Of a stretch of 64,000 nucleotides of DNA, positions 18,023 to 26,511 are shown piece by piece. The notes beneath the pieces were generated by a model, which saw nothing but the letters and a program-made list of their open reading frames with translations, did no database searches and had not been told where the DNA came from. The DNA is from Paraburkholderia sejongensis. Lineage in GTDB: Bacteria > Pseudomonadota > Gammaproteobacteria > Burkholderiales > Burkholderiaceae. Position 1 is the stretch's first letter; each line of letters opens with the position of its first letter. The stretch is from positions 1 through 64,000 of the forward strand of contig NZ_JAJITD010000004.1 of assembly GCF_020880815.1 (NCBI RefSeq), written 5' to 3'. Position numbers and translations under genes: made by a program.

Positions 18023-18232
18023 ATGACAGCGACGCGACTGAACACCGAACCGAATCTCACGCGCCCCGACGATTTCTACGAGGCGCTGATCGACATGCAT
18101 CGCGGCCTCGACGACGCGCAGAGCCAATCGGCCAACGCACAACTGATTCTGCTGCTGGCCAATCACATCGGCGATCACGAGACGCTATTGGAGGCGATGC
18201 GTTGCGCGCGCGACGGCGCGCTCGAAGCCTGA
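18023..18232 (+). CDS. DUF2783 protein
   Basis: 69 aa from the ATG at 18023 with AGGAGA upstream; a longer frame from 17873 overlaps the monooxygenase and is rejected. The sequence LTRPDDFYEALIDMHRGLDDAQSQ and AQLILLLANHIGD follows the DUF2783 pattern, a small helical protein commonly encoded next to FAD monooxygenases of this type. It may be a small partner of the monooxygenase. Last gene of the three-gene operon. Confidence 0.87.
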   Translation: MTATRLNTEPNLTRPDDFYEALIDMHRGLDDAQSQSANAQLILLLANHIGDHETLLEAMRCARDGALEA

Positions 18233-18245
18233 CCGAACGCCGCGC

Positions 18246-18980
18246 CTACTGCATCGTCTTCTTCGGCCAGCCGATCAGCGACACCTCGCTCAACGGCTGC
18301 GCAACCGCGACGGCCGCGCGCAACTGGCCGTTCATCGGCAGATCGAGCATGTGCCATTCGCCGTATTGCGCGAGATCGAGCGTGAAGCAGGCGGGCCCGT
18401 CGAATGCGAGCACCGTGTGATCGAATTCCACGGGCGCATCGCGCAACGCGCTGCGCAGACTGTCGTGGCGCGCGCGCCGGCGCAGTCGTTGCGGCGTTTC
18501 GCCGGGCGCGATGCCCGGCGTCGGCATCACCACGCTCAAACCGAGCGCCGACGTCGCGATGCCGACTACGATCCAGATGCCGCCATACACGATGTCGATC
18601 GCGATGCCGCGGCCATCGCGCGGATGATGCGCGCGCAGCTTGTCGCCGCCGTCGTCGAACAGCCGGACCTCGCGCGGCTCGCACTCGAACAGATTCCCGA
18701 CGATCCAGCGCACGACCACGCGCGCGCTGACGAAGCGCTTGCGTAGCGCGGCGTTCGGATGCAGCCGCGCGCGCTCGCGCTCGGATTTCGACAGCCACGT
18801 GTCGCCTTGCGGCACGGGCACCGGCAACCACTCGCAGCGAAAGCGCCACAGTTGCAGCTCGCCGGCGCGCGGCATCGCGGTGTGACGCGGAAAGCGTCGG
18901 CTCAACGGGACGGGAGTGAACGGCGGGGCGGCCCGTATTTCCGCAACCGCCGCCGCTTCGAGCTCCGGTTCCAATGACAT
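18246..18980 (-). CDS. Degenerate 4'-phosphopantetheinyl transferase-like protein
   Basis: 244 aa. The segment LSKSERERARLHPNAALRKRFVSARVVVRWIVG, followed by LFDDGGDKLRA, closely follows the N-terminal half of Sfp/AcpT-type phosphopantetheinyl transferases (LSxxERxRaxrf....RRRFvaaRxxLRxxLg). The motifs that should follow, NLSHS and the metal-binding GVDxE, are replaced by IAIDIVYGGIWIVVGIATSALGLSVV, so ordinary transferase activity is doubtful. The gene lies 12 bp downstream of an unknown gene on the same strand; both sit behind a Fur-box-like site, suggesting a siderophore- or iron-linked role. It could be a repurposed, non-catalytic homologue. Confidence 0.6.
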   Translation of the reverse strand: MSLEPELEAAAVAEIRAAPPFTPVPLSRRFPRHTAMPRAGELQLWRFRCEWLPVPVPQGDTWLSKSERERARLHPNAALRKRFVSARVVVRWIVGNLFECEPREVRLFDDGGDKLRAHHPRDGRGIAIDIVYGGIWIVVGIATSALGLSVVMPTPGIAPGETPQRLRRRARHDSLRSALRDAPVEFDHTVLAFDGPACFTLDLAQYGEWHMLDLPMNGQLRAAVAVAQPLSEVSLIGWPKKTMQ

Positions 18981-18992
18981 CGGCGGGAATCC

Positions 18993-19472
18993 TCAGTGCA
19001 TGTACGAGACCCGACGCGCCTGCACGTCGAGTTCGATGCCGGCGTCGAGCAGGTCGATCGCGAACCAGCGCAGCAGCTTCAGCACGCCGCTGACAGCGGG
19101 CGCGGGCAGCCACTCGGCGAGCATCCGCAACGCGGCACCGCTATGCGTTTTTTGCAGCAACGCGATGGTTTGCAGCACCACCGCCTCGTCCTTGCCGAGC
19201 TCGGTCGCGCAGCGGCAGCGCGTGTCGAGCGGACGGTACGACACGCGCATCAGCGAGCGCATCAGCAGATCGAAATGTTCGAGGCCGTCCTCGCGCAACC
19301 CGGCTTCGCTGAGAACTTCGCGCCAGTGCGAGCTGCCGCGCGCACTTTCGCACGACGGCCGCAGCCACGTGCGCACCGCGTTGAGCACGGTGCGATCGGG
19401 CGCGCTGTCGGTGTCGAACGGACGATCGTCGATCAATTCGGGGCGGCTGCCGTGTTGTGAGCGGAAGTTCAT
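18993..19472 (-). CDS. Conserved-looking hypothetical protein in iron-linked operon
   Basis: 159 aa, start ATG at 19472 with CAGGAG upstream. Begins MNFRSQHGSRPELIDDRPFD, is predicted helical, includes FDLLMRSLMRVSYRPLDTRC and VSGVLKLLRWFAIDLLDAGIE, and has no signal peptide. I do not recognise the family. It is the first gene of a two-gene unit with the phosphopantetheinyl-transferase-like gene. The codon bias is that of a real gene, and the ribosome site is good. Confidence 0.65.
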   Translation of the reverse strand: MNFRSQHGSRPELIDDRPFDTDSAPDRTVLNAVRTWLRPSCESARGSSHWREVLSEAGLREDGLEHFDLLMRSLMRVSYRPLDTRCRCATELGKDEAVVLQTIALLQKTHSGAALRMLAEWLPAPAVSGVLKLLRWFAIDLLDAGIELDVQARRVSYMH

Positions 19473-19851
19473 CGAGGCTCCTGAGCGGACACAGTCCGGG
19501 AAGTTGCGCCGGCCGGGTTGGACAGGGCCGCGTTGCAGGCCAGCGCATCACGCAGGCGACGGATCGGCGGGAACGCAGCGCGTGCGGCGCGAGGCGAAGG
19601 GTGGGTCGGGTGAGTTGCCATGCGCTGAATCATGGGGGAAATTCCGCCTTAATGCAAATCATTCTCATTTGCGATTTGTATGAGACGCCGGCAAAAGCCC
19701 TGCGCACCGCATCCCCCATCCGCGACTAACGCTAACAAACGCAACTAACTGTCAGTTCGGTTTAGCCCGGCCCAGCTATGATGGCGATCTGCATGCATCC
19801 GTTATCGACCCAACCGGCCAGCAGCGTTCTGGCCGCCGACATACCTCAGTC
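19473..19851. promoter_or_regulatory. Intergenic control region between unknown operon and MFS gene
   Basis: 379 bp between divergent genes, with no supported gene. It holds the Fur-box-like element listed separately. Otherwise I see no strong hairpin. Confidence 0.45.
19654..19672. promoter_or_regulatory. Fur-box-like operator
   Basis: Read on the minus strand the site is GCAAATGAGAATGATTTGC, which matches the 19-bp Fur consensus GATAATGATAATCATTATC at 13 positions and has palindromic arms GCAAAT/ATTTGC. It lies about 180 bp upstream of the unknown two-gene minus-strand unit and about the same distance from the MFS gene on the plus strand, so it could control either or both. Confidence 0.65.
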
Positions 19852-21090
19852 ATGTCCTCCAGCTCGCTCGAGACCGCCCCGCATTCCCCCTCCGCCGCTT
19901 CGGCGCAGCGCCTGCCAACCCTGTTGCTCGCCGCCGCGCTGTCGCTCGGCAGCGCGATCGCGCTCGGTTTCGCGCGCTTCGCGTACGCGTTGCTGTTGCC
20001 GTCGATGAAGCTCGACCTCGGCTGGAGCTTCGCGCAGGCCGGCGCGATGAACACCGCCAACGCGCTCGGCTATCTGCTCGGCGCGCTGGTGTTTCCGCGC
20101 CTCGCGCGCCGTTGGTCGGCGGCCGCGCTGTTCGCCGCCGGCTGCGCGCTCACCGCGCTATTGATGGCGGGCAGCGGCCTGCTGGCCGACACGCATTCGC
20201 TGCTGATCGTGCGCGTGATCACCGGCGCGAGTAGCGCGGCGATCTTCATCAGCGGCGGGGTGCTGGCCGCGCGGCTCGCGTCGGCGCGGCCGCGCGACGC
20301 CGGCTTGATCCTCGGTCTGTATTACGGCGGCACCGGTTGGGGGATCGTCGCGTCGTCGCTGCTGGTGCCGGTGACGATTTTCAATGTCGTGCACGGCTGG
20401 GAGTTCGCGTGGTTCGCGCTCGCGGCCGCATGCGCGCTGTTCGCCGCGTTCGCGATCGGCGCGGCGCGCAGGATCGAACGCGCGCATGCGAGCGCGGTGT
20501 CAGCCGCGCGTGCTGCCGATAGCGCCGCCGACGTGCCCGCTTGGCCCCGTTTCGCCGCGGCGCTCGCGGGCTATGGGCTGTTCGGCGTCGGCTATATCGG
20601 CTACATGACGTTCATCGTCGCGCTGTTGCGCAACGCGGGGATGAGCGCGGCGGTCGTCACCGGCTTCTATCTGCTGCTCGGCGCGGCGACCGTGGTGTCG
20701 GCGCGCATCTGGTCGTCACTGCTCGACCGGATGCGCGGCGGCCAGGCGCTCGCGGTGCTCAACGGTTTGCTCGCGGTCGCGACGCTGCTGCCCGCGCTGT
20801 TCTCGCAGCCGTGGATCGCGTTCGTGTCGGGCACGCTGTTCGGCGCGACGTTCCTGTCGGCGGTTGCGTCGACCACAGCGTTCGTGCGCCACAACCTGCC
20901 GGCCAGCCATTGGACGAAGGGGATCAGCGCGTTCACGATCGTGTTCGCGTTCGGTCAGATCGTCGGGCCGGTAGTGATCGGCTGGGTGTCGGACGGCGCG
21001 GGGCTCGCGCGCGGCCTCGTGTATTCGGCGTTGCTGCTCGCGGCCGGCGCGTTGCTGGCCGCGTGTCAGAAGGCGTTACGCGCGGCCTGA
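19852..21090 (+). CDS. MFS transporter, YbfB/YjiJ type
   Basis: 412 aa with about 12 hydrophobic helices. Features: FARFAYALLLPSM with the early Arg typical of YbfB/YjiJ proteins, NALGYLLGALVFPRLARRW, GLYYGGTGWGIVAS in the middle, and a C-terminal bundle with FGQIVGPVVIGWVSD. Inner-membrane drug or metabolite transporter of the major facilitator superfamily; the substrate is unknown. The neighbouring Fur-box-like site raises the possibility of iron-linked export. Confidence 0.88.
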   Translation: MSSSSLETAPHSPSAASAQRLPTLLLAAALSLGSAIALGFARFAYALLLPSMKLDLGWSFAQAGAMNTANALGYLLGALVFPRLARRWSAAALFAAGCALTALLMAGSGLLADTHSLLIVRVITGASSAAIFISGGVLAARLASARPRDAGLILGLYYGGTGWGIVASSLLVPVTIFNVVHGWEFAWFALAAACALFAAFAIGAARRIERAHASAVSAARAADSAADVPAWPRFAAALAGYGLFGVGYIGYMTFIVALLRNAGMSAAVVTGFYLLLGAATVVSARIWSSLLDRMRGGQALAVLNGLLAVATLLPALFSQPWIAFVSGTLFGATFLSAVASTTAFVRHNLPASHWTKGISAFTIVFAFGQIVGPVVIGWVSDGAGLARGLVYSALLLAAGALLAACQKALRAA

Positions 21091-21100
21091 TCGACCCTAA

Positions 21101-21131
21101 GCGACGCCTGAGCGAAGCGCAGCGGCGTCGC
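21101..21131. terminator. Hairpin between convergent MFS and methyltransferase genes
   Basis: GCGACGCC at 21101-21108 pairs with GGCGTCGC at 21124-21131 across a 15-nt loop. No T-run follows, so its role as terminator is uncertain. Confidence 0.3.
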
Positions 21132-21148
21132 CCATTCGAGCCGACGCA

Positions 21149-21901
21149 TCACGACGCGCTAGCGCTGTCGCGCTTGCGCAGGATCGCGAACAGCGACACC
21201 CCATAGGGCAGCGGCGCCCGCGCGAGCCAGTGGCGTTCGGCACGGAAGATCCGGTACAGCGCGGCGTTCAGCGGCGCGGGCGGAATCGCGTCGCCGCTCG
21301 AACGCCGGCGCCGCAGCACTCGATCGGCCCAGCGCGCGGCGACCGCGAGCGGATACAGCAGCGTGTTGAAATAGCTGATGCGCTCCACCTCGTAGCCGGC
21401 CGCGGCCGCGCACTGCTGTAGCGACGCGCGGCTGTAGCGGCGGAAGTGGTGCAAAAACACATCGTGCGCACTCCAAAGCTTTTGCCCGGCCGGCACCGTC
21501 ACGACGATGCGGCCGCCCGGCGTCAGCAGCGTCTGCATACGCGCGAGCGAAGCGGAATCGTCGGCGATATGTTCGAGGCAATCGAAGAAGCAGATCAGAT
21601 CGAAGCGCTCGCGCTGGAATGGCACGTCGTCGGGACAATGGCCCGCGCGGATGTCGAACTGGCCGCCGGTCTTGCGCGCGCTGAGCGCGCGGGCGGTCGC
21701 ATCCATTTCGAGGCCGCTGACGGTGCCGAAGCCGGCCAGCATCTCGAGGTTACCGCCGGTGCCCGAGCCGACTTCGAGCACGCGCGCATCGCGCGGCAGC
21801 GTCAAGCGATCGAGCAGCGTGCGCAACACGTCGCGGCGCGCGCGAAACCACCAGTGCGCGGCTTCGGTCTCGGCCATTTCGAGGTAGGCATCGGGAGACA
21901 T
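21149..21901 (-). CDS. Class I SAM-dependent methyltransferase
   Basis: 250 aa; ATG at 21901 with CAGGAG upstream. Motif I LEVGSGTGGNLEML (residues ~41-54), motif for the adenine loop LEMDATA, FDCLEHIADD and motif III-like LTPGGRIVVTVP identify a UbiE/COQ5-like methyltransferase (Methyltransf_11/23). A hydrophobic C-terminal patch (LLYPLAVAARWADRVLRRR) may anchor it to membrane. Last gene of a unit with a GT2 glycosyltransferase and a GT87 protein, so methylation of a polyprenyl-linked glycan or lipid is a fair inference. Confidence 0.9.
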   Translation of the reverse strand: MSPDAYLEMAETEAAHWWFRARRDVLRTLLDRLTLPRDARVLEVGSGTGGNLEMLAGFGTVSGLEMDATARALSARKTGGQFDIRAGHCPDDVPFQRERFDLICFFDCLEHIADDSASLARMQTLLTPGGRIVVTVPAGQKLWSAHDVFLHHFRRYSRASLQQCAAAAGYEVERISYFNTLLYPLAVAARWADRVLRRRRSSGDAIPPAPLNAALYRIFRAERHWLARAPLPYGVSLFAILRKRDSASAS

Positions 21902-21917
21902 GACGGACTCCTGATAG

Positions 21918-22979
21918 TCAATGACCGACCACGCGCACGCGCGGCGCGGGCCGCCGCCGGCTCAGCTCGACGCGGGCCGGATGCGGCGCCCGCAAGTCCT
22001 GGCGCACGCCCGGCAGCGTGCTGACCTTGCTTTTGGCCTGATAGCGGCGCCGGATCAGATAGACCGGCCGCTCTTTCGACTCGTAGTAGATGCGGCCGAT
22101 ATATTCGCCGACCACGCCCAGACCGATCAACTCGATCCCGCCGATGAACAGCATCACCGAGATCGTCGACGCATAACCGGGCACCGGATTGCCCGACCAC
22201 AGCGTGCTGCCGATGATGTACCCGCCATACACGAACGCGAGCGTCGCGATCAGCAGTCCGATATAGGTCCAGCTGCGCAGCGGCACCGTGCTGAAGCTCG
22301 TGATGCCTTCGAGCGCGAAGTTCCACAGCCGCCAGCCGGAGAACTTCGAGTGCCCGGCGCTGCGCGGCTCGCGCTCGTATTCGACGATCACGGTGCGATA
22401 GCCGACCCACGCGAACAGCCCTTTCATGAAGCGACGCCGTTCCGGCAGACTGCGCAGCGCATTGACGACCTGGCGATCGATCAGCCGGAAATCGCCGACG
22501 TTTTCCGGCAGTTTCACTTCGGACAGCGCGTTGTGCACGCGGTAATAGAGCCCCGCGGCCGTACGTTTGGCGAAGCTGTCGCAGGCGCGATTGGTGCGTT
22601 TCGCGGCCACCACTTCGGCGCCCGCGCGCCAGTGTTCGACCATCACCGGAATCAGGGCCGGCGGATCCTGCAGGTCGGCATCGATCGGAATGACCGCGTC
22701 GCCGGACGCTTCGTCGATGCCGGCGGTCAGCGCCGCTTCCTTGCCGAAGTTGCGCGTCAGGTCGATCACCCGAATGCGCCGGTCGTGCGCGCTCGCCTCG
22801 AGCAGGCGCGCGAGCGTCGCGTCGGTGCTGCCGTCGTTGATGCAGACGATCTCGAAGCGGGTGCCGTCGATCGCTTCGAGCACCGGCACGACCGCCGCGA
22901 AAAAGCGCTCGACCGCGTCCTGTTCATTGTAGAAAGGCGCGACCAGCGAGAGCAGTGGTTTGTTGATATAAGCTGACAT
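21918..22979 (-). CDS. GT2 polyprenyl-phosphate glycosyltransferase
   Basis: 353 aa. GT-A fold: SLVAPFYNEQDAVERF, the nucleotide site VCINDGSTDAT, the metal DXD-like IPIDADLQDPP near residue 100, and KRTNRACDSFAKR. Two membrane helices near residues 235-300 (YIGLLIATLAFVYGGYIIGS, ISVMLFIGGIELIGLGVVGEYIGR) match GtrB/ArnC-like enzymes that load a sugar onto undecaprenyl phosphate. The basic C-terminus is low-complexity. Operon with the methyltransferase (17 bp) and the GT87 gene. Confidence 0.92.
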   Translation of the reverse strand: MSAYINKPLLSLVAPFYNEQDAVERFFAAVVPVLEAIDGTRFEIVCINDGSTDATLARLLEASAHDRRIRVIDLTRNFGKEAALTAGIDEASGDAVIPIDADLQDPPALIPVMVEHWRAGAEVVAAKRTNRACDSFAKRTAAGLYYRVHNALSEVKLPENVGDFRLIDRQVVNALRSLPERRRFMKGLFAWVGYRTVIVEYEREPRSAGHSKFSGWRLWNFALEGITSFSTVPLRSWTYIGLLIATLAFVYGGYIIGSTLWSGNPVPGYASTISVMLFIGGIELIGLGVVGEYIGRIYYESKERPVYLIRRRYQAKSKVSTLPGVRQDLRAPHPARVELSRRRPAPRVRVVGH

Positions 22980-23014
22980 GACGCTTCCCCGTTAAGCCGA
23001 TTGTTTTCGCCTGT

Positions 23015-24289
23015 TTATATTGCGTGCGAGTAGACGAGTGCTGTGCGTCCCGCGCGTGCATCGGCGCCGAGCCGCACGCGGCGCACGACGATCAGCAGCG
23101 TCAGCAGCAGAACGACCGGCCCGATCTGCGGCAACTCGGTGATGCGGTTGAACAACTCGTACACCGGCAGCAGCCACGCAAGCGCGATCACGGTCTGTTC
23201 GCCGCGCAGCCAGCCGGTGTCGAGGCCGCGAGCGATCAGGCAGGCGAGCGCGATGCCGAGCCACGCGAGTTCGTAATGCCAGACGTACGGATTGGCGAGC
23301 AGCGTCGCGACCATCAGGCCGGCCACGCGCAGACGCATGTCGCGGGTGCCGCGCCACACGTACCACGCCGCTGCGGCGGCGATCAGCGCGACGCTGGCCT
23401 GGCCGGCATAGGCCCCGGCGATCGGCACGCCGCTGTCGCGCAGCGCGGCGAATGTAGTGGGCGACGCGAGCCAGTAGGAGCGGCTTTGCTCCAGCAGCGT
23501 CGCGCGCGCGAGGCCGGTGTTGACCAGAAACTGCTGCGCCGTTTGCACGCCGCACACCAGCACGCTGAGCGCGCCGAAGAGCACCGCGCTGAGCGCGGCG
23601 GCGGCGAGCGTGCGCCACGCGCGCGCCGCGATCAGCACCAGCGGAAACAGCACCGCCATTTGCGGCTTGATCGCGAGCAGGCCGATGCACAAGCCGGCGC
23701 GCAGCGGCGCGCGGCGCAGCCAGTGCAACGCGAACACCGCGAGCGCGGCGGTCAGCAACGAGTTCTGACCGAAGATGGCCGGCACCAGTACGCACGGCGA
23801 CGCGGCGACGATCAACCACGCGAAGCGCGAGCCCCGCAAGCTGCCGGTCAAACCCGACACGCGCAGCGTCCCCGCGCTGCACAGCACGAGGCCGCTGCCG
23901 ACGAACACGAAATACATCGCGAGCGGCGGCAGCAGCGCGAGCGGCGACACGAACACCAGAAAGGTGGGCGGATACAGCCACGGCAACAGGTTGCTGCGAT
24001 GCAGGTCATCGAACAGCCTGCGCTGCAGACCGTCGAACCACACATGGTCGTATACCTGCGCGGCCGAGCCATGCCATAGCCCGTACGACGCGGACCAGAA
24101 AATCGAAAAGTCGGTACCGGGGGCGGCGACGCCCCGTTCGGCGAATGCGTGGCTCGACCACGCCCATACCGCCATCATCACGATGAACAGCAGCAGCATG
24201 CCGACGCTGTAGAACACGATGCGCTCGGGCGTGAGCCAGTTACGAACCCGCTCGCCGGTGCCGCGCATGCGCAGTTGAGAAACGTCCAT
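23015..24289 (-). CDS. GT87/DUF2029 membrane glycosyltransferase
   Basis: 424 aa with about ten hydrophobic segments. After the first helix comes APGTDFSIFWSASYGLWHG, the acidic periplasmic loop of the GT-C fold in GT87 (PimE-like) proteins, and later LLPWLYPPTFLVFVSPLALLPP. These enzymes transfer sugars from polyprenyl-phosphate carriers to lipid or glycan acceptors on the periplasmic face. First gene of the three-gene unit; with GtrB-like GT2 it could make and transfer one sugar. Confidence 0.87.
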   Translation of the reverse strand: MDVSQLRMRGTGERVRNWLTPERIVFYSVGMLLLFIVMMAVWAWSSHAFAERGVAAPGTDFSIFWSASYGLWHGSAAQVYDHVWFDGLQRRLFDDLHRSNLLPWLYPPTFLVFVSPLALLPPLAMYFVFVGSGLVLCSAGTLRVSGLTGSLRGSRFAWLIVAASPCVLVPAIFGQNSLLTAALAVFALHWLRRAPLRAGLCIGLLAIKPQMAVLFPLVLIAARAWRTLAAAALSAVLFGALSVLVCGVQTAQQFLVNTGLARATLLEQSRSYWLASPTTFAALRDSGVPIAGAYAGQASVALIAAAAAWYVWRGTRDMRLRVAGLMVATLLANPYVWHYELAWLGIALACLIARGLDTGWLRGEQTVIALAWLLPVYELFNRITELPQIGPVVLLLTLLIVVRRVRLGADARAGRTALVYSHAI

Positions 24290-25245
24290 GATCCCCGCCC
24301 CCTGTGTGATCCGGATCGGGTCCGCTGGACCCGCCGTGCATCTGGTTTTTTGTTTCGGATTCTTAAGTTTCAGTGCGCGGCATCGAATGAAAACCTTGTG
24401 AGAAGAGTGCCGTTCGCGCTGAACCGGTCAGATCATTGTTGGCGGAAAAACAGCCGACTTTCAAGTTCGCGTTTTCCTGGGCGTTAGCCGCGCAGCGTCG
24501 ATTTAGCCAAATAGCGGGTAAAACGGCCCGCCGTGTGTGGGCTAACACACCAAAGCGTCTCGCCGATGAGACGCTTTGGACCGCCTGGCCCCTCCGGCAC
24601 CCGTCATTTACCGGAGATATTTCTTTTTTGCCGAATCAGGGAAATTCCTGGGAAAAAAATGCCGTGCCTACTGCGGCGGGCTTCTACGCGATTCGCGAAG
24701 TATTCGCTTAACAGCCCGCCACGTTGCGAAAGCAGCACATTCAGGGCGCATTGCGGGCAGTACGCTGCGACGGAGTTCGGCGAGACCCTTGTCGTTGCGA
24801 GATTCCCGCATTGCTGGCCTCGTCCTTGCGACAGGAAGAGCGCGCAAGTCGACGACACGATGACAGGACGCCTAAAAAAATTACGCAACACGGGGGATGT
24901 ATGAACCATCAGCTCACGCTGCCGCGCGACACCAACCGGCACAAGCGCATCGCGCACCGTACGCTCACACTGCGCCAGCGCTTCGCGGCCACGCTGCTGC
25001 GGGTCGCGCGGCCGGCGCCGTTGCATACCGTGCACCTGACCGCTGCGCGGATGCCGCTGCACTCCACCTGTTTTCCTCCTTTCGTCTCGCCCAGCGTTTC
25101 GCTTGTGCGGATCAATCCGCGCCGCACCACGGCTGGACGGGCGAACTAGTCTTCTCCACGTAGTTCCCGCAGTACCCGCAGTGCCTTGCCTCGAGCCGAT
25201 CCCGGCGAAGGGTTCAATTACTTAGCTATCCAAAGGGAGTCAATC
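24290..25245. other. Long leader/intergenic region before the flp pilins
   Basis: About 950 bp. A near-perfect hairpin lies at 24550-24579. A frame from ATG 24901 to 25149 (82 codons, GGGGGAT upstream) would encode a very basic Arg/His/Thr-rich peptide without recognisable features; I consider it doubtful. Stretches such as GGAAATTCCTGGGAAAAAAAT at 24647 are AT-rich and may contain promoters for the pilin operon, but I cannot define one with confidence. Confidence 0.4.
24550..24579. repeat. Perfect 12-bp inverted repeat upstream of the Tad locus
   Basis: CCAAAGCGTCTC and GAGACGCTTTGG are exact complements separated by six bases (GCCGAT). No T-run follows on either side, so it is not a standard terminator. 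It could be an operator or an RNA leader hairpin. Confidence 0.75.
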
Positions 25246-25416
25246 ATGAAGAAAATCATCGCTACCGCAAACCGTTTCGCACGCGACGAAGACGGCGTGA
25301 CCGCCATCGAATACGGCCTGCTCGCGGGCCTCATCGCGCTGGTGATCATCGGCGCCGTCACGACGCTCGGCACCAACCTGAAAAACATTTTCACCAGCAT
25401 CGGTAACTCGATTTAA
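25246..25416 (+). CDS. flp: Flp-type pilin, copy 1
   Basis: 56 aa from the ATG at 25246 (AAAGGGAG upstream). A short positive leader MKKIIATANRFARDEDG precedes the processing site G/VTAIEYGLLAGLIA: cleavage after Gly17 leaves Glu and Tyr at +5 and +6, the Flp signature read by the CpaA/TadV peptidase. The rest is one hydrophobic helix and a short polar tail. It is the major subunit of the Tad adhesion pilus. First of three tandem copies; copies 1 and 2 are nearly identical. Confidence 0.96.
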   Translation: MKKIIATANRFARDEDGVTAIEYGLLAGLIALVIIGAVTTLGTNLKNIFTSIGNSI

Positions 25417-25484
25417 GCGCCTGTCGTCGACGGACGAAGCACGCTCGAGGTCTGGATACCTGGCCATTCAAACGGAGTTCCATC

Positions 25485-25655
25485 ATGAACAAAATCATTG
25501 CCACCGCAGCTTGTTTCGCGCGCGACGAAGACGGCGTCACCGCGATCGAATATGGGCTGCTCGCCGGCTTGATCGCACTGGTGATCATCGGTGCCGTCAC
25601 GACACTCGGCACCAACCTGAAGAACATTTTCACCAGCATCGGCAATTCGGTCTAA
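25485..25655 (+). CDS. flp: Flp-type pilin, copy 2
   Basis: 56 aa. Starts MNKIIATAACFARDEDG and is then identical to copy 1 except for the last residue (Val for Ile). A Cys replaces Asn at position 10 of the leader. AACGGAG precedes the ATG at 25485. The intergenic gap to copy 1 is 68 bp with similar sequence, pointing to tandem duplication. Processed and assembled as described for copy 1. Confidence 0.95.
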   Translation: MNKIIATAACFARDEDGVTAIEYGLLAGLIALVIIGAVTTLGTNLKNIFTSIGNSV

Positions 25656-25724
25656 GGGCCGTCCGTCGGCGGACGAACCGTGTGCTTCGTCCGTCGATCC
25701 TCATTCATCGAGAAGGAGTCTGTC

Positions 25725-25895
25725 ATGAACAAACTGATTGCCCGCGCGGCACGTTTCGCTCGCGATGAACACGGCGTGACCGCGATCGAATACGGGCTGC
25801 TCGCAGGGCTGATCGCGCTCGTAATCATCGGTGCCGTCACGACGCTCGGCACGAATCTGAGTTCGCTCTTCACCAGTATCGCGTCGTCAGTCTGA
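25725..25895 (+). CDS. flp: Flp-type pilin, copy 3 (divergent)
   Basis: 56 aa from the ATG at 25725 (GAAGGAG upstream). Leader MNKLIARAARFARDEHG, same cleavage site and helix, but the C-terminal tail is SSLFTSIASSV instead of KNIFTSIGNS. It differs most from the other two and could be a minor subunit. It leads directly into the peptidase gene 40 bp downstream. Confidence 0.95.
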   Translation: MNKLIARAARFARDEHGVTAIEYGLLAGLIALVIIGAVTTLGTNLSSLFTSIASSV

Positions 25896-25935
25896 CGCGG
25901 CGCGCGCTCCAATCTTCGACCCTAGCGAGACCGCC

Positions 25936-26478
25936 ATGACGCTTCCACTTTTACCGCCACATCCTGTACCGCTGTGCGTGATCGTGCTGGCGATCGTGGC
26001 GGCGAGCACGGACCTCACCGCGCGACGCATTCCGAACCGCCTGATCGCGCTCGGTCTCGCCGCCGCGCTGGCCGTGCAGATTTCGCTGCACGGCGCGCTC
26101 GCCGGCGCGCTCGCGTGGCTGGCCGGCGCCGCGTGCGGCTTCGCGCTGCTGCTGCCGTTCTATTTGCTGCGCGGGATGGCCGCCGGCGACGTCAAGCTGC
26201 TGATGACGATCGGCGCGTGGGTCGGCCCGGCGCTGAGTTGGCGGATCGCGCTCGCGACCTTTCTGATCGGCGGCGTCTGGTCGCTCGCGCAGGTGTTGTT
26301 GCACGGCCGTTTCGGCCGATTACTCGCGAATCTGCGTCAGCTGGCCTGCGGCTGGCTGATTGCGCCGCTCAGACCACCGGCGCTGCTCGATACGCAGTCC
26401 GAATCGGTCGGCACGCTGCCGTATGGTGTCGCGATCGCGGCGGGCACGCTCGGCATGCTGTTCGCGGCCGCGCTGTAG
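25936..26478 (+). CDS. cpaA: Prepilin peptidase, CpaA/TadV type
   Basis: 180 aa, mostly membrane helices. The two catalytic aspartates of type IV prepilin peptidases are seen in ASTDLTARRIPN (Asp ~25) and GMAAGDVKLLM (GxGD-like, Asp ~83). The short form lacks the N-methylase domain, as is typical for Tad peptidases. It removes the leader from the Flp pilins encoded just upstream. Confidence 0.93.
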   Translation: MTLPLLPPHPVPLCVIVLAIVAASTDLTARRIPNRLIALGLAAALAVQISLHGALAGALAWLAGAACGFALLLPFYLLRGMAAGDVKLLMTIGAWVGPALSWRIALATFLIGGVWSLAQVLLHGRFGRLLANLRQLACGWLIAPLRPPALLDTQSESVGTLPYGVAIAAGTLGMLFAAAL

Positions 26479-26511
26479 CCGTACGTTTCCACTGAATGCA
26501 GGAGTCTTGCC

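Noticed and set aside
24901..25149. 82-codon frame before the flp genes
   Set aside because: Has a possible ribosome site but a very basic, repeat-like composition with no family or membrane features.
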